64,000 bases of DNA from positions 14,885 through 78,884 of the forward strand of contig JAKIUK010000009.1 of assembly GCA_021647585.1 (NCBI GenBank), in the 5' to 3' direction. The notes under the pieces were generated by a model, which was given only the letters and a program-made list of their open reading frames with translations, had not been told where the DNA came from and did no database searches. Each line of letters begins with the position of its first letter. The first letter of the stretch is position 1. This document shows, in pieces, positions 19,542-27,887 of this stretch. The translations under genes and the position numbers were made by a program. This stretch comes from Methylococcaceae bacterium. GTDB taxonomy: Bacteria; Pseudomonadota; Gammaproteobacteria; Methylococcales; Methylomonadaceae.

Positions 19542-19640
19542 CTTTAACATGGCTATGAACTAACCACAGGTTGTGGTTGAAAATAGGTTCACAATTACCA
19601 ACATAATTTTCAGTGTGGTTTGTATATAGCTATGTTCTTT
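19542..19640. repeat. CATGGCTATGAAC element, copy 1
   Basis: CATGGCTATGAACTAACCAC, GGTTGTGGTTGAAAATAGG and GTGGTTTGTATATAGCTATG match the reverse complement of 43333-43460. The ends form an imperfect inverted repeat. Confidence 0.75.
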
Positions 19641-19951
19641 AATTGAATAATAAAAAGATTTATTTATCCTTTTTTTAATAGTGTTGCGGGTAATTTATTT
19701 ATTGGTGTATAAATTGCTTATTCATAAAAGCAGTTACCAGTAGTACCCAGGTACTATTTAAATTAAAACGGCAAGGGTATAAGCTGTATTTAAATCTTAA
19801 TTTTATAAATTAATAATTAATGCTATGTCTTTTAGAAAGTATTGGCACTTGATAAATTGATGAATTTAATTTGTATCTGCTCCACACATGTCAATACTCA
19901 CAAAGAATCATTATTAATCTATATTCAAAAACTTAAACATTACGTAAAATT

Positions 19952-21373
19952 ATGAACTCGGAAAAATCAAATAGAATTGGAATAGTCAGACTTCATCGTT
20001 CAAAACTTACGGCGATCATCCGTTTATTTGATATTGCTATTATTGGAATGACATTAAAATACCTGCTTCAAATATACGGCTTTGAATTTCACTTTTTCGA
20101 ATTGCTGTTGCTTTTGATTGCTTTCTTGTCATTTGGATTCTTTGCAGAACTCAATCTTTTATATAACGCACCGCGTGGCATCAATTTTATAGAAGAAACT
20201 CAAAAGACGCTTAGCTCCTGGTTAGGTGTTGCTTTGGTATTTTTTGTAGTGTTACAATTCTATCCGATTTTAATTTCCGGCTATAAAGAAGTATTTAGAA
20301 TATGGATGTTAGCAGTTCCTGTTGAATTAATAACATGGCATATCCTTACCCGTTCATTCATTAACTATGTTAGATCCATGGGTAGAAACACACGACAAGT
20401 TGCCGTCATTGGTGCAACTGATATAGGCCTGGAACTGGATAACATTATTCAAAAAGACACCTGGCTGGGATTCTCCTTTGTGGGGTATTTTGATGATCGG
20501 ATAAAAAAAGAGAAAGGACGGCATCAACAATCTATTCAACATTTATCCGGTAACACTGTCAAACTCATTGAAATGGTAAATAACCATAAAATTGATATTG
20601 TTTATATAACATTACCATTAAAAGCAGAAAAAAGAATTAAACAAATCATTGCAGCCCTGGCAGACACCACTGCCGCTGTTTATTATGTACCTGATTTATT
20701 TGGCTTTGATTTATTAAGATCAAAAATGGAAAATCTAAGTGGAATTCCTGTTATCAGTATTCACGACACACCATTTTATGGCGTTGATGGCTTTTCTAAA
20801 AGACTTTTTGATATCATTTTCTCAAGTATCATTTTAATCTTGATTAGTATTCCGTTACTAATAATTGCTATTGCTGTAAAACTTACTTCACCTGGACCTA
20901 TCTTATTTAAACAACGCAGATATGGCTTTAAAGGTGAAGAAATAACAGTCTGGAAATTCCGCTCAATGACTGTATGTGAAGATGGAAATAATGTTCAGCA
21001 AGCAACCAAACATGATATGCGAATAACGCCTTTAGGTAATTTCTTAAGAAGAACTTCTCTGGATGAATTACCTCAGTTTTTTAACGTCTTGCAAGGCAGA
21101 ATGTCGATTATTGGCCCTCGTCCACATGCTGTTGCTCACAATGAGTTCTATCGCGGTCAAATCCAGGGTTACATGCTACGACATAAAGTAAAGCCAGGGA
21201 TTACCGGATTGGCACAAATTAGTGGTTTCAGAGGCGAAACTGACACCTTGGATAAAATGAATGGTCGTATTCACTATGATCTGGAATATATTCGTAACTG
21301 GTCCTTAATCCTGGATTTTAAAATATTTTTTCTAACCGTCTTTAAAGGCTTTATTAGTAAACAAGCCTATTAA
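19952..21373 (+). CDS. wcaJ: Undecaprenyl-phosphate glucose phosphotransferase (WcaJ/PssY-type)
   Basis: This 473-residue polyprenyl glycosylphosphotransferase has four N-terminal membrane segments (about 25-130), a CoA-binding-like Rossmann segment (VAVIGATDIGLELDNII), a further membrane hairpin near 285-305, and the C-terminal bacterial sugar transferase domain. That domain contains LFKQRRYGFKGEEITVWKFR, RRTSLDELPQFFNVLQGRMS and IIGPRPHAVAHNEFY. The family transfers hexose-1-phosphate, usually glucose, from a UDP-sugar to undecaprenyl phosphate, starting repeat-unit assembly on the inner face of the membrane. galU follows on the same strand and would supply the donor. The sugar specificity is inferred from overall type and neighbours. 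Confidence 0.92.
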   Translation: MNSEKSNRIGIVRLHRSKLTAIIRLFDIAIIGMTLKYLLQIYGFEFHFFELLLLLIAFLSFGFFAELNLLYNAPRGINFIEETQKTLSSWLGVALVFFVVLQFYPILISGYKEVFRIWMLAVPVELITWHILTRSFINYVRSMGRNTRQVAVIGATDIGLELDNIIQKDTWLGFSFVGYFDDRIKKEKGRHQQSIQHLSGNTVKLIEMVNNHKIDIVYITLPLKAEKRIKQIIAALADTTAAVYYVPDLFGFDLLRSKMENLSGIPVISIHDTPFYGVDGFSKRLFDIIFSSIILILISIPLLIIAIAVKLTSPGPILFKQRRYGFKGEEITVWKFRSMTVCEDGNNVQQATKHDMRITPLGNFLRRTSLDELPQFFNVLQGRMSIIGPRPHAVAHNEFYRGQIQGYMLRHKVKPGITGLAQISGFRGETDTLDKMNGRIHYDLEYIRNWSLILDFKIFFLTVFKGFISKQAY

Positions 21374-21500
21374 ACCTAGAAAATCAGTTGGACACGAAAT
21401 TATAGTACAAAAAAATTGGCTACACAGCACCTAATAGAAAGGTTATGTATAATCAATAAGATGTAATTCAAAACCATGATCAGACTGATTTTTCTAGGTT
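21373..21500. repeat. 128-base segment bounded by 16-base inverted repeats
   Basis: AACCTAGAAAATCAGT (21373-21388) starts at the last base of the wcaJ-like stop codon and is mirrored by ACTGATTTTTCTAGGTT (21484-21500), with one extra T. The interior is AT-rich and encodes nothing. It may be a decayed miniature element or a long-range hairpin. It occupies most of the 311-base gap before galU; the remaining bases to 21684 hold the galU leader with AAAGGAACAAAT as ribosome-binding site. Confidence 0.6.
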
Positions 21501-21684
21501 AATTCACGACCCACTGGTTTTTAGCTTACAGAGAACATATGAAAAATACTTTTCCTACTTCATCATGCTGATACACAAACGTAGTTGGTATAATGATCCC
21601 TACTTAGAAAGATAGTAACTGATTCTTGGCGTTGTAGAAATAGACATGATTATGATATAAAAAAATTCATTTAAAGGAACAAAT

Positions 21685-22569
21685 ATGACTAAAAAAATCA
21701 CTAAGGCTGTATTTCCTGTTGCTGGCCTAGGTACTCGCTTTCTTCCAGCTACGAAAGCCAGTCCAAAAGAAATGTTACCCATTGTTGATAAACCATTAAT
21801 CCAATATGCAGTTGAAGAAGCAGTTGCTGCAGGAATTGATACCATGATTTTTGTCACAGGACGAAATAAAGTTGCAATTCCTAATCATTTTGACAAAGCT
21901 TATGAGCTAGAATCAGAACTAGAAGCTAAAGGCAAAGAGGATGCTCTAGATTTACTTCGAAGTATAATTCCGCCTCATATTTCCTGTGTATTTATCCGTC
22001 AATCTGAAGCCCTAGGCCTTGGACACGCAGTGCTTTGTGCTAAACCTATTGTTGGAAATGAACCATTTGCAGTCATTCTCGCAGATGATTTAATTGAAGA
22101 TGCTGACCGTGGTTGTATAGCCCAAATGGTTAATCTATATAATGAAAAACAGTGTTCTATTTTAGGCGTGGAACAGGTTGATCCATCCGAAACGGATAAA
22201 TATGGCATCGTCAAAACCAGTAATCAATCTGGGGCTTCGGCTAAAATCGACATTATTGTTGAAAAACCTAAACCTGATGTTGCTCCCTCTAGCCTAGCAG
22301 TTGTTGGACGCTATATATTAACACCCACTATTTTTGAAAAAATTGAACATACTGGCAAAGGCGCAGGTGGTGAAATCCAGTTAACTGATGCAATTGCTGA
22401 TTTATTATCTGAAGAAACGGTCTTAGCCTACGAATTTGAAGGTACTCGCTACGACTGCGGTTCAAAACTGGGATTTTTAATCGCGACAGTTGAGCATGGA
22501 CTACTCCATGAAGAACTTAAAGATGACTTTCTTGTGTATTTAAAAGATTTGGCAAAAAAATACATATAG
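21685..22569 (+). CDS. galU: UTP-glucose-1-phosphate uridylyltransferase
   Basis: This 294-residue protein carries the GalU nucleotidyltransferase signature FPVAGLGTRFLPATKASPKE near the N-terminus. It also has VDKPLIQYAVEEAVAAGID, FAVILADDLI and the C-terminal GGEIQLTDAIADLL motif. It makes UDP-glucose from UTP and glucose-1-phosphate in the cytoplasm, the donor for the WcaJ-type enzyme upstream and the substrate of the UDP-glucose dehydrogenase at 34006. AAAGGAAC precedes the ATG at good spacing. Length is normal for the family. Confidence 0.96.
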   Translation: MTKKITKAVFPVAGLGTRFLPATKASPKEMLPIVDKPLIQYAVEEAVAAGIDTMIFVTGRNKVAIPNHFDKAYELESELEAKGKEDALDLLRSIIPPHISCVFIRQSEALGLGHAVLCAKPIVGNEPFAVILADDLIEDADRGCIAQMVNLYNEKQCSILGVEQVDPSETDKYGIVKTSNQSGASAKIDIIVEKPKPDVAPSSLAVVGRYILTPTIFEKIEHTGKGAGGEIQLTDAIADLLSEETVLAYEFEGTRYDCGSKLGFLIATVEHGLLHEELKDDFLVYLKDLAKKYI

Positions 22570-23219
22570 ATCAAAATGATCTATTAACCCTATTACAGGT
22601 TACTCTCAGTTTGACTTTAAACTGAATTGACTTCACATACAGTGTCAATCCGACTATCGGGAGGAATCTTGGGTCTTGGACACTACTGAGAACAAGATTT
22701 CTCGACAACACCGCTTCGCTGCTCCTCGACAACTGCTCCTGCGTTGTTCTACTACACTCCATCCATGGGTTATGCATTGCCCTACCTCCTGTATAAACCA
22801 CAGAGAAGTGGTGAATGCAGATATTGCAAGGAGCAATATATCTGTCCATACAAGTCGTCCCGCTGGTCGAAATGACAGTTCATTAAAATCTTTTAATACT
22901 ATCAGAAGTGACTTATTCTAGAGTTTAACCTATACTTTAGTGAATAGCATATAGATCAATTCTATATAATCCCTGTGCCGTCTCGACTACACAGGGATTA
23001 TCAGAATAATACATTTTCTGGCTATTTCAATTTCCTTTAATATATGTACGCACTTAATTTAGACGCATCATTCATTATAATGTGTTTTTACAATGATAAA
23101 TGTACCTACTTTCACTGTATCTTTTTCATTTCTAGCAAACTGACTGACATTTGACTTCTTATATTAGTACTAATCTTATTTACTTTTGGCCACATATATT
23201 ACCTGCTCAAACTACAACA
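22570..23219. other. Intergenic region holding one arm of an inverted repeat pair
   Basis: The first bases after galU form a small hairpin (TAGATCA/TGATCTA). The GTCATTCCGA-family element at 22643-22876 follows. The remainder is AT-rich with no convincing gene, and includes the stretch directly before the 137-residue membrane protein. Confidence 0.55.
22643..22876 (+). repeat. GTCATTCCGA-family element, long copy 1 (left arm of an inverted pair)
   Basis: It opens GTCAATCCGACTATCGGGAGG and closes CCCGCTGGTCGAAATGAC, an imperfect terminal inverted repeat. The interior carries AACACCGCTTCGCTGCTCC, GCATTGCCCTACCTCCTG and GCAGATATTGCAAGGAGCAA, all conserved in copies at 23655-23880 (inverted) and 49725-49945. 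Confidence 0.88.
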
Positions 23220-23633
23220 ATGATGTCACCTGAAAATAACTCTGTGCGTTCTGATCCCTTTATTAAAGGTATTTTAGATAGGCTACCAGGAAATCTTGAA
23301 TCTGATTTTACAGATGAGCAGCTAGAAGGTCTAAAAATCGCATTAGCCAGACAGTCATGGAACGCTCATCCCATCGATTTCAGAAAAAGCATCGGTTTTC
23401 TCAGGTGGCGCTACTATTTTGTGTTCATTGCTGGACGTAATCTAAGATCATCAAGACCACAAATCAGAAGACTTATCAAAACTGCTGAAAGCTTTTTTCT
23501 AACCACTTTAGTCATTTTCATAGCGCTGTTAGGACTACTTTTGGCTTATCTTATTAAATCAGCTCTGGGTATAGATTTATTCCCCGGTTTTTCTTTGGGT
23601 ATTTGGGATTGGTTTAAGAATATAGCTTGGTAG
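23220..23633 (+). CDS. Conserved hypothetical single-span membrane protein
   Basis: The preferred start is ATG 23220 (MMSPENNSVRSDPFIKGILD), giving 137 residues. A longer frame from 23151 adds 23 residues with no conserved look. The soluble part has DRLPGNLESDFTDEQLEGLK and RKSIGFLRWRYYFVFIAGR, followed by a strongly hydrophobic segment (about residues 90-113 of this start) and a short tail. I recall a family with the same DPFIKGILDRLP opening in gammaproteobacteria, with no proven function. The gene is isolated, with inverted copies of a 230-base repeat on each side. No good ribosome-binding site is visible. Confidence 0.75.
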   Translation: MMSPENNSVRSDPFIKGILDRLPGNLESDFTDEQLEGLKIALARQSWNAHPIDFRKSIGFLRWRYYFVFIAGRNLRSSRPQIRRLIKTAESFFLTTLVIFIALLGLLLAYLIKSALGIDLFPGFSLGIWDWFKNIAW

Positions 23634-23654
23634 CTGGTTTTTCTCCACCACACA

Positions 23655-23880
23655 CTGCCTATCGACCAGCGAGACGACTTAGATATTTTTCCTTACAATA
23701 TCTGCATTCACTACCTCCCTGTGGTTTACACAGGAGGTAGGGCAATGCATAATGCTATGGACCACATATAGTAGAACAACGCAGGAGCAGTTGTCGAGGA
23801 ACAGCGAAGCGGTGTTGCCGAGAAATCTTGTTGATCAAGTTATACTTCGACTCAAGATTCCTCCCGTTGGTCGGAATGAC
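23655..23880 (-). repeat. GTCATTCCGA-family element, long copy 2 (right arm of inverted pair)
   Basis: On the minus strand this reads GTCATTCCGACCAACGGGAG, then CGGCAACACCGCTTCGCTG and GCATTGCCCTACCTCCTGTG, aligning over most of its length with 22643-22876. It fills most of the 361-base gap before gmd. The rest of the gap (23881-23994) shows no gene or clear terminator. Confidence 0.88.
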
Positions 23881-23994
23881 AGTGTTTGTGAATTTATCTA
23901 CAAACGTTAAAATCGAGAGCAACCTACAATAGGTTAATTGTCATTTTAGACTATAAGGTGCGTTAACGAGCAGGTACAATCCGCTATCATAAGC

Positions 23995-25116
23995 CTATTC
24001 TCTCGATACATTTACATCAAAACCACTCTGTTTAAGTAGTGAATGACGTTTCGCCTGATCTAAATCATTCGCTACCATTTCCTTAACCATATCTTCAAAA
24101 GAAGTTGCAGGCACCCAGCCTAATTTGGTTTTGGCATTAGAAGGATCACCCAGTAAAGTTTCCACTTCTGTCGGTCTAAAGTAACGAGGATCAACAGCAA
24201 CAATTTTATCGCCTACAGACAATGCAAATGCCACTTCACCCTCTATTTCTGCAACATATCCTATCTCATCAACTCCAGTACCTTCCCAACGGATAGTCAC
24301 ACCTAGTTCTTTGGCAGCCACTTCAACAAACTGACGTACAGAAAATTGAATTCCAGTCGCTATTACAAAGTCTTCTGGCTGATCCTGTTGTAACATCAAC
24401 CACTGCATCTCAACATAATCTCTAGCATGTCCCCAGTCACGTAAAGCATCCATATTACCCAAATACAAACAAGGCTCAAGTCCTTGAGAAATATTGGCTA
24501 AGGCACGGGTAATCTTACGAGTAACAAACGTTTCACCTCGCCGAGGAGACTCGTGATTAAATAAAATTCCATTACATGCATACATACCATAAGCTTCACG
24601 ATAATTAATTGTAATCCAATACGAATAAAGCTTAGCTACTGCATAAGGTGAGCGTGGATAAAAAGGAGTGGTTTCTTTTTGGGGAATTTCCTGTACCAAG
24701 CCATAAAGTTCTGATGTAGATGCCTGATAAAAGCGGGTCTTCTTTTCCAGACCTAAAAATCGAATCGCCTCCAACAAACGTAAAGTTCCCATACCATCAA
24801 CATCAGCAGTATATTCAGGAGACTCAAATGAAACTGCTACATGACTTTGCGCACCCAGGTTATAAACCTCATCTGGCAGCACTTCTTTAACAATACGGGT
24901 CAGGTTAGAGGTGTCAGTTAAATCACCATAATGCAATACAAAGTTCTGGTTATCAACATGGGGGTCTTCATATATATGGTCAACCCGTTCGGTATTAAAA
25001 GAAGATGCACGTCGTTTAATACCGTGTACTTCATACCCTTTTTTCAATAAAAACTCAGCTAAATACGAACCATCCTGGCCTGTAACTCCAGTAATTAATG
25101 CAACTTTTTTGCTCAT
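23995..25116 (-). CDS. gmd: GDP-mannose 4,6-dehydratase
   Basis: This 373-residue short-chain dehydrogenase begins MSKKVALITGVTGQDGSYLA, giving the NAD(P)-binding TGVTGQDG motif. It has the catalytic YAVAK motif in YPRSPYAVAKLYSYW and the Gmd-specific NHESPRRGETFVTRKITRA. It converts GDP-mannose to GDP-4-keto-6-deoxymannose. The usual next enzyme (fucose synthase or Rmd) and the GDP-mannose pyrophosphorylase are not in the window. It is the last gene of the minus-strand polysaccharide block but is separated from the preceding gene by 332 bases containing an inverted-repeat element. Confidence 0.96.
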   Translation of the reverse strand: MSKKVALITGVTGQDGSYLAEFLLKKGYEVHGIKRRASSFNTERVDHIYEDPHVDNQNFVLHYGDLTDTSNLTRIVKEVLPDEVYNLGAQSHVAVSFESPEYTADVDGMGTLRLLEAIRFLGLEKKTRFYQASTSELYGLVQEIPQKETTPFYPRSPYAVAKLYSYWITINYREAYGMYACNGILFNHESPRRGETFVTRKITRALANISQGLEPCLYLGNMDALRDWGHARDYVEMQWLMLQQDQPEDFVIATGIQFSVRQFVEVAAKELGVTIRWEGTGVDEIGYVAEIEGEVAFALSVGDKIVAVDPRYFRPTEVETLLGDPSNAKTKLGWVPATSFEDMVKEMVANDLDQAKRHSLLKQSGFDVNVSRE

Positions 25117-25448
25117 GGATTATCCTATAAAATATATTTAAAACTCTTTTCTCAAAGGTATTATTACTAAGGATCACGCACAGAATATGTTGGGTAATTG
25201 GCGAAGTAGTTTGTAAGTATTCAAGGCGTGAAAATGGGCGCATAACACAAGCTACGCAACCTTTTCTACAACGAAGAAGACGGACAAAAAACAAAGCCAA
25301 TTGTTCAAGTTATTCTGTACACGTTCCTAAAGGTAGATTTTATTAAGTTTTTAAAAGAATATGAAATATAGCTCCTTACCAACAATATATTCAAATTTAA
25401 CGCTTAATTAAGTATCTTTCTATTGCTAATTATAATAAAAACTAGTGT
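25117..25448. other. Intergenic region between gmm-like gene and gmd
   Basis: It is largely filled by the AGAATA-ended element at 25168-25330. The rest is AT-rich leader sequence of gmd on one side and the end of the Nudix gene on the other. No gene is supported. Confidence 0.6.
25168..25330. repeat. AGAATA-ended inverted-repeat element, copy 2
   Basis: Ends are AAGGATCACGCACAGAATA and, inverted, TATTCTGTACACGTTCCTAA. The interior ACGAAGAAGACGGACAAAAA is the inverse of the interior of copy 1 at 19145-19294. AAAGGTA occurs near both outer flanks. Confidence 0.8.
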
Positions 25449-25916
25449 TTAACAAAAGCGGCCCTGGTTAATAAAATAATTCTTGGTATTCTGATGGACA
25501 CGCCTATTCTCCGCTATATCATCCTCTCCACACCATTGGTAAGAGCGATGCTGTTGGCCTGGTAAATTAATATCATTTGAATTTACAAAAAAAGTATAGG
25601 CTAACACAACATAATGTGTTGAAACTGTTTCATCAAATGCAGAATCTGAATATAAATGTTCATACACACCGATAAAATCGGTATCTGCAATAGAACGAGA
25701 CAAACCAATTTCATCCGTTGTTAATCGCTCAAAGGCAACGGATAAAGATTCATCCTTTAAAACCCGCCCCCCTGGAACAAACCAATAATTTCTGGCAGGT
25801 CGATTATTACGCAGACCAAGTAAAACCTCATTTTTTTCATTTCTAACAATTAAATCGATAGAAATAAGAGGGGTTTGCTGAATTATCTGCTGAAAGTCAG
25901 TACGTGATAAAAACAT
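25449..25916 (-). CDS. gmm: GDP-mannose mannosyl hydrolase (Nudix family)
   Basis: This 155-residue protein matches Gmm/NudD. The N-terminal LISIDLIVRNEKNEVLLGLR and NRPARNYWFVPGGRVLKDES lead into the modified Nudix helix SLSVAFERLTTDEIGL, which differs from the classic REXXEE box as is usual in this subfamily. The C-terminus has SYQWCGEDDIAENRRVHQNT. The enzyme hydrolyses GDP-mannose to GDP and mannose and is often found in colanic-acid-like clusters beside gmd. The start lies one base after the stop of the WecG-family gene, so the two are co-transcribed. Confidence 0.9.
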   Translation of the reverse strand: MFLSRTDFQQIIQQTPLISIDLIVRNEKNEVLLGLRNNRPARNYWFVPGGRVLKDESLSVAFERLTTDEIGLSRSIADTDFIGVYEHLYSDSAFDETVSTHYVVLAYTFFVNSNDINLPGQQHRSYQWCGEDDIAENRRVHQNTKNYFINQGRFC

Positions 25917-25917
25917 A

Positions 25918-26676
25918 CTAATGTTTACCGCTTACCTTATGTCTTAATAACTGCCAGCCAAAAAACAAAATAAACCGTGGGTTATGTTTTAAATAGCGCT
26001 TCCATAAACGTCTGGGTTCCGAAATTAGTCGAAATAACCATTCCATACCTATAGACTGTACCCATCGAGGCGCTTCTTTTTTATTGCCACTTAAAAAATC
26101 AAAAACGGCACCGACGCCTAGCATAACAGAATTCACCTTTCCCTTGTGCACTGCCATCCAGTGTTCTTGCTTAGGACAACCTAAGCCAACAAACAAAATT
26201 TGCACACCCGCTTGATTTATTTGTGTTATGTATGCCTGGTCTTCTTCATCTGTCAATTCCCGAAAAGGTGGAGAAATCGCACAAGCAATTTTTATCGATG
26301 GAAATTGTGTTAGCAAAAACTGTTTAAAATCGACTAATGCCTGTTCTGAACCGCCATATAATCCAATCACCCAGCCCATCTGTTCAGCTTGCTCACATAT
26401 TGCCAAAGTTACATCGGCTCCTCGTACTTGTTGAGCATCCTTATGACCTAACAATTTTAAACCTAATGCAAGAGGTTTTCCATCTGGAATAACCATATCT
26501 GCATTGTTAATAATGTCACAAAACTCAGAGCTATCATATGTTTCCATACACATATGAACATTTGACACACAGATGTAATGACTGACCTGATTTTTTAACC
26601 AATTTTCTATGTTTTCGAGGACATTCGTTAAATTGGTAATATTAACCTGCAGGGTTAGAATATTTTCACGCTTCAT
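25918..26676 (-). CDS. WecG/TagA/CpsF-family glycosyltransferase (GT26)
   Basis: This 252-residue protein has the GT26 pattern: MVIPDGKPLALGLKLLG, QQVRGADVTLAICEQAEQMG, VIGLYGGSEQAL and VQILFVGLGCPKQEHWM. A C-terminal amphipathic basic segment (RLISEPRRLWKRYLKHNPRF) probably contacts the membrane. The family adds the second or a later sugar to undecaprenyl-linked intermediates, typically an N-acetylmannosamine derivative. The acceptor here would be the lipid-linked sugar made by the WcaJ-type enzyme. Its start overlaps the end of the GT4 gene upstream by 11 bases. Confidence 0.92.
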   Translation of the reverse strand: MKRENILTLQVNITNLTNVLENIENWLKNQVSHYICVSNVHMCMETYDSSEFCDIINNADMVIPDGKPLALGLKLLGHKDAQQVRGADVTLAICEQAEQMGWVIGLYGGSEQALVDFKQFLLTQFPSIKIACAISPPFRELTDEEDQAYITQINQAGVQILFVGLGCPKQEHWMAVHKGKVNSVMLGVGAVFDFLSGNKKEAPRWVQSIGMEWLFRLISEPRRLWKRYLKHNPRFILFFGWQLLRHKVSGKH

Positions 26677-27838
26677 TTATCGCTTCCTGATAAATAGACA
26701 TTAAGTGTTGATAATTAATTTCGGGAGTATATTTTTCGAGGTAAACAGCACGCGCATTTTCACCCATTTTCACACATTCTTCTGGGTGGGCCAGCATCCA
26801 GTTCACTTTGCGTGCTAAATCATCAGCATTACCCGCATCAAAATGTAATCCAGTCTTGTGATCTTCTACAATTTCAGCCATTGCCCCTAAGCGAGAACAA
26901 ATTACAGGCATGCCATGCGCAAAGGCTTCGATTAAAACAAGTCCAAATGTCTCATGCCAAATAGAAGGCATAATGAGAAACCGTGCCTTGCTCATCAGTT
27001 CATGTATTTGCTGATTAGACTGTAACCCTAAAAAAGTAATATCTCCATGTTTATTAGTTGCTTTACATTGATCAAAAATAGGACCATTTCCAGCAAGTTG
27101 CAGGGGATAAGAAATAGATTTCCATGCCTGCAATAACACTGAAATACCTTTCTCCTGACTAAATCGCCCGACAAATAAAGCCTCCGCCTGTTTTGAACTA
27201 GCCAATGTCTGACCTTTAAAAGGATCTTCAATAAAATTAGGCTTTATTCGTATGTTATTTTCTTGAAGACCGCCTGTAATAAATTTTAACTTGGCAAATT
27301 CAGTCAGTGCAATATACCGTGAAACCTTATTACGATAAGTCCCTAAACCACGATGCAGAGCTATTGTTCCGGCTAAAACTGTTGAAGCAGGCACTGAATC
27401 TCGATAACAACGCCGCACCACACCTAGCCATGGCAACCGTCCGGCACAGTCTTCACACACTTTACCATTTCGAAGATATAACGCACTCAGACACATTAAT
27501 CGAAAATTGTGTAACGTCAGAATTACGGGTACATTGGCTTGTGTTGCTGCCCAATACAGAGACGGTGAAATCAATGGAAATGTGTTATGAACATGAATAA
27601 TATCAGGTCGAAAAGAGTGAATTAGTTCGGAGAATTCATCTACAGTGCGTGATGACCACAGTGTTTGCATAGCCGTAGAAATAGCACTGGCAGAACTGAT
27701 GTCATCATTATTACGAAAGTAAGTTGTCACCTCGTGTCCGTGGTAACGTAACAATGCCATTTCAGATTCAACCACTGCATCCTCGCCACCACGATGCTGG
27801 TATGTGTTATGGGCAATTATAATTCTCAATCCTGTCAT
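26666..27838 (-). CDS. Glycosyltransferase family 4 protein (390 aa)
   Basis: This is a GT-B glycosyltransferase. The N-terminal domain starts MTGLRIIIAHNTYQHRGGED and has DIIHVHNTFPLISPSLYWAA. The C-terminal donor-binding domain has ALFVGRFSQEKGISVLLQAW and the EX7E-type motif HETFGLVLIEAFAHGMPVI. A Cys pair in RNGKVCEDCAGRLP is typical of one GT4 subgroup. GAGGAGCAAG precedes the ATG. It probably adds a sugar to the growing repeat unit on the cytoplasmic face; donor and linkage cannot be read from sequence. Confidence 0.92.
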   Translation of the reverse strand: MTGLRIIIAHNTYQHRGGEDAVVESEMALLRYHGHEVTTYFRNNDDISSASAISTAMQTLWSSRTVDEFSELIHSFRPDIIHVHNTFPLISPSLYWAATQANVPVILTLHNFRLMCLSALYLRNGKVCEDCAGRLPWLGVVRRCYRDSVPASTVLAGTIALHRGLGTYRNKVSRYIALTEFAKLKFITGGLQENNIRIKPNFIEDPFKGQTLASSKQAEALFVGRFSQEKGISVLLQAWKSISYPLQLAGNGPIFDQCKATNKHGDITFLGLQSNQQIHELMSKARFLIMPSIWHETFGLVLIEAFAHGMPVICSRLGAMAEIVEDHKTGLHFDAGNADDLARKVNWMLAHPEECVKMGENARAVYLEKYTPEINYQHLMSIYQEAINEA

Positions 27839-27887
27839 AGGCTTGCTCCTCTGGAGACAATAATTAAAATATTGTTATCGTCCAAAA

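Larger units (their letters stand above)
18954..19951. other. One-kilobase intergenic region before the polysaccharide locus
   Basis: No gene is supported. It contains an AGAATA-ended element (19145-19294) and a CATGGCTATGAAC element (about 19542-19640). The last 300 bases are very AT-rich and lead into the wcaJ-like gene. They include GCAGTTACCAGTAGTACC and AAGGGTATAAGCTGTATTT, but no recognised ops/JUMPstart element. A long leader or promoter region for the polysaccharide genes is plausible. Confidence 0.55.

Noticed and set aside
18954..19951. JUMPstart/ops element or riboswitch upstream of the polysaccharide locus
   Set aside because: No GGCGGTAG core in a JUMPstart context and no recognisable riboswitch core was seen. 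The region is mostly repeats and AT-rich DNA.
22571..22921. ORFs on both strands between galU and the orphan membrane gene
   Set aside because: They fall inside the GTCATTCCGA-family element, which recurs elsewhere with different reading frames, so they are not protein-coding.
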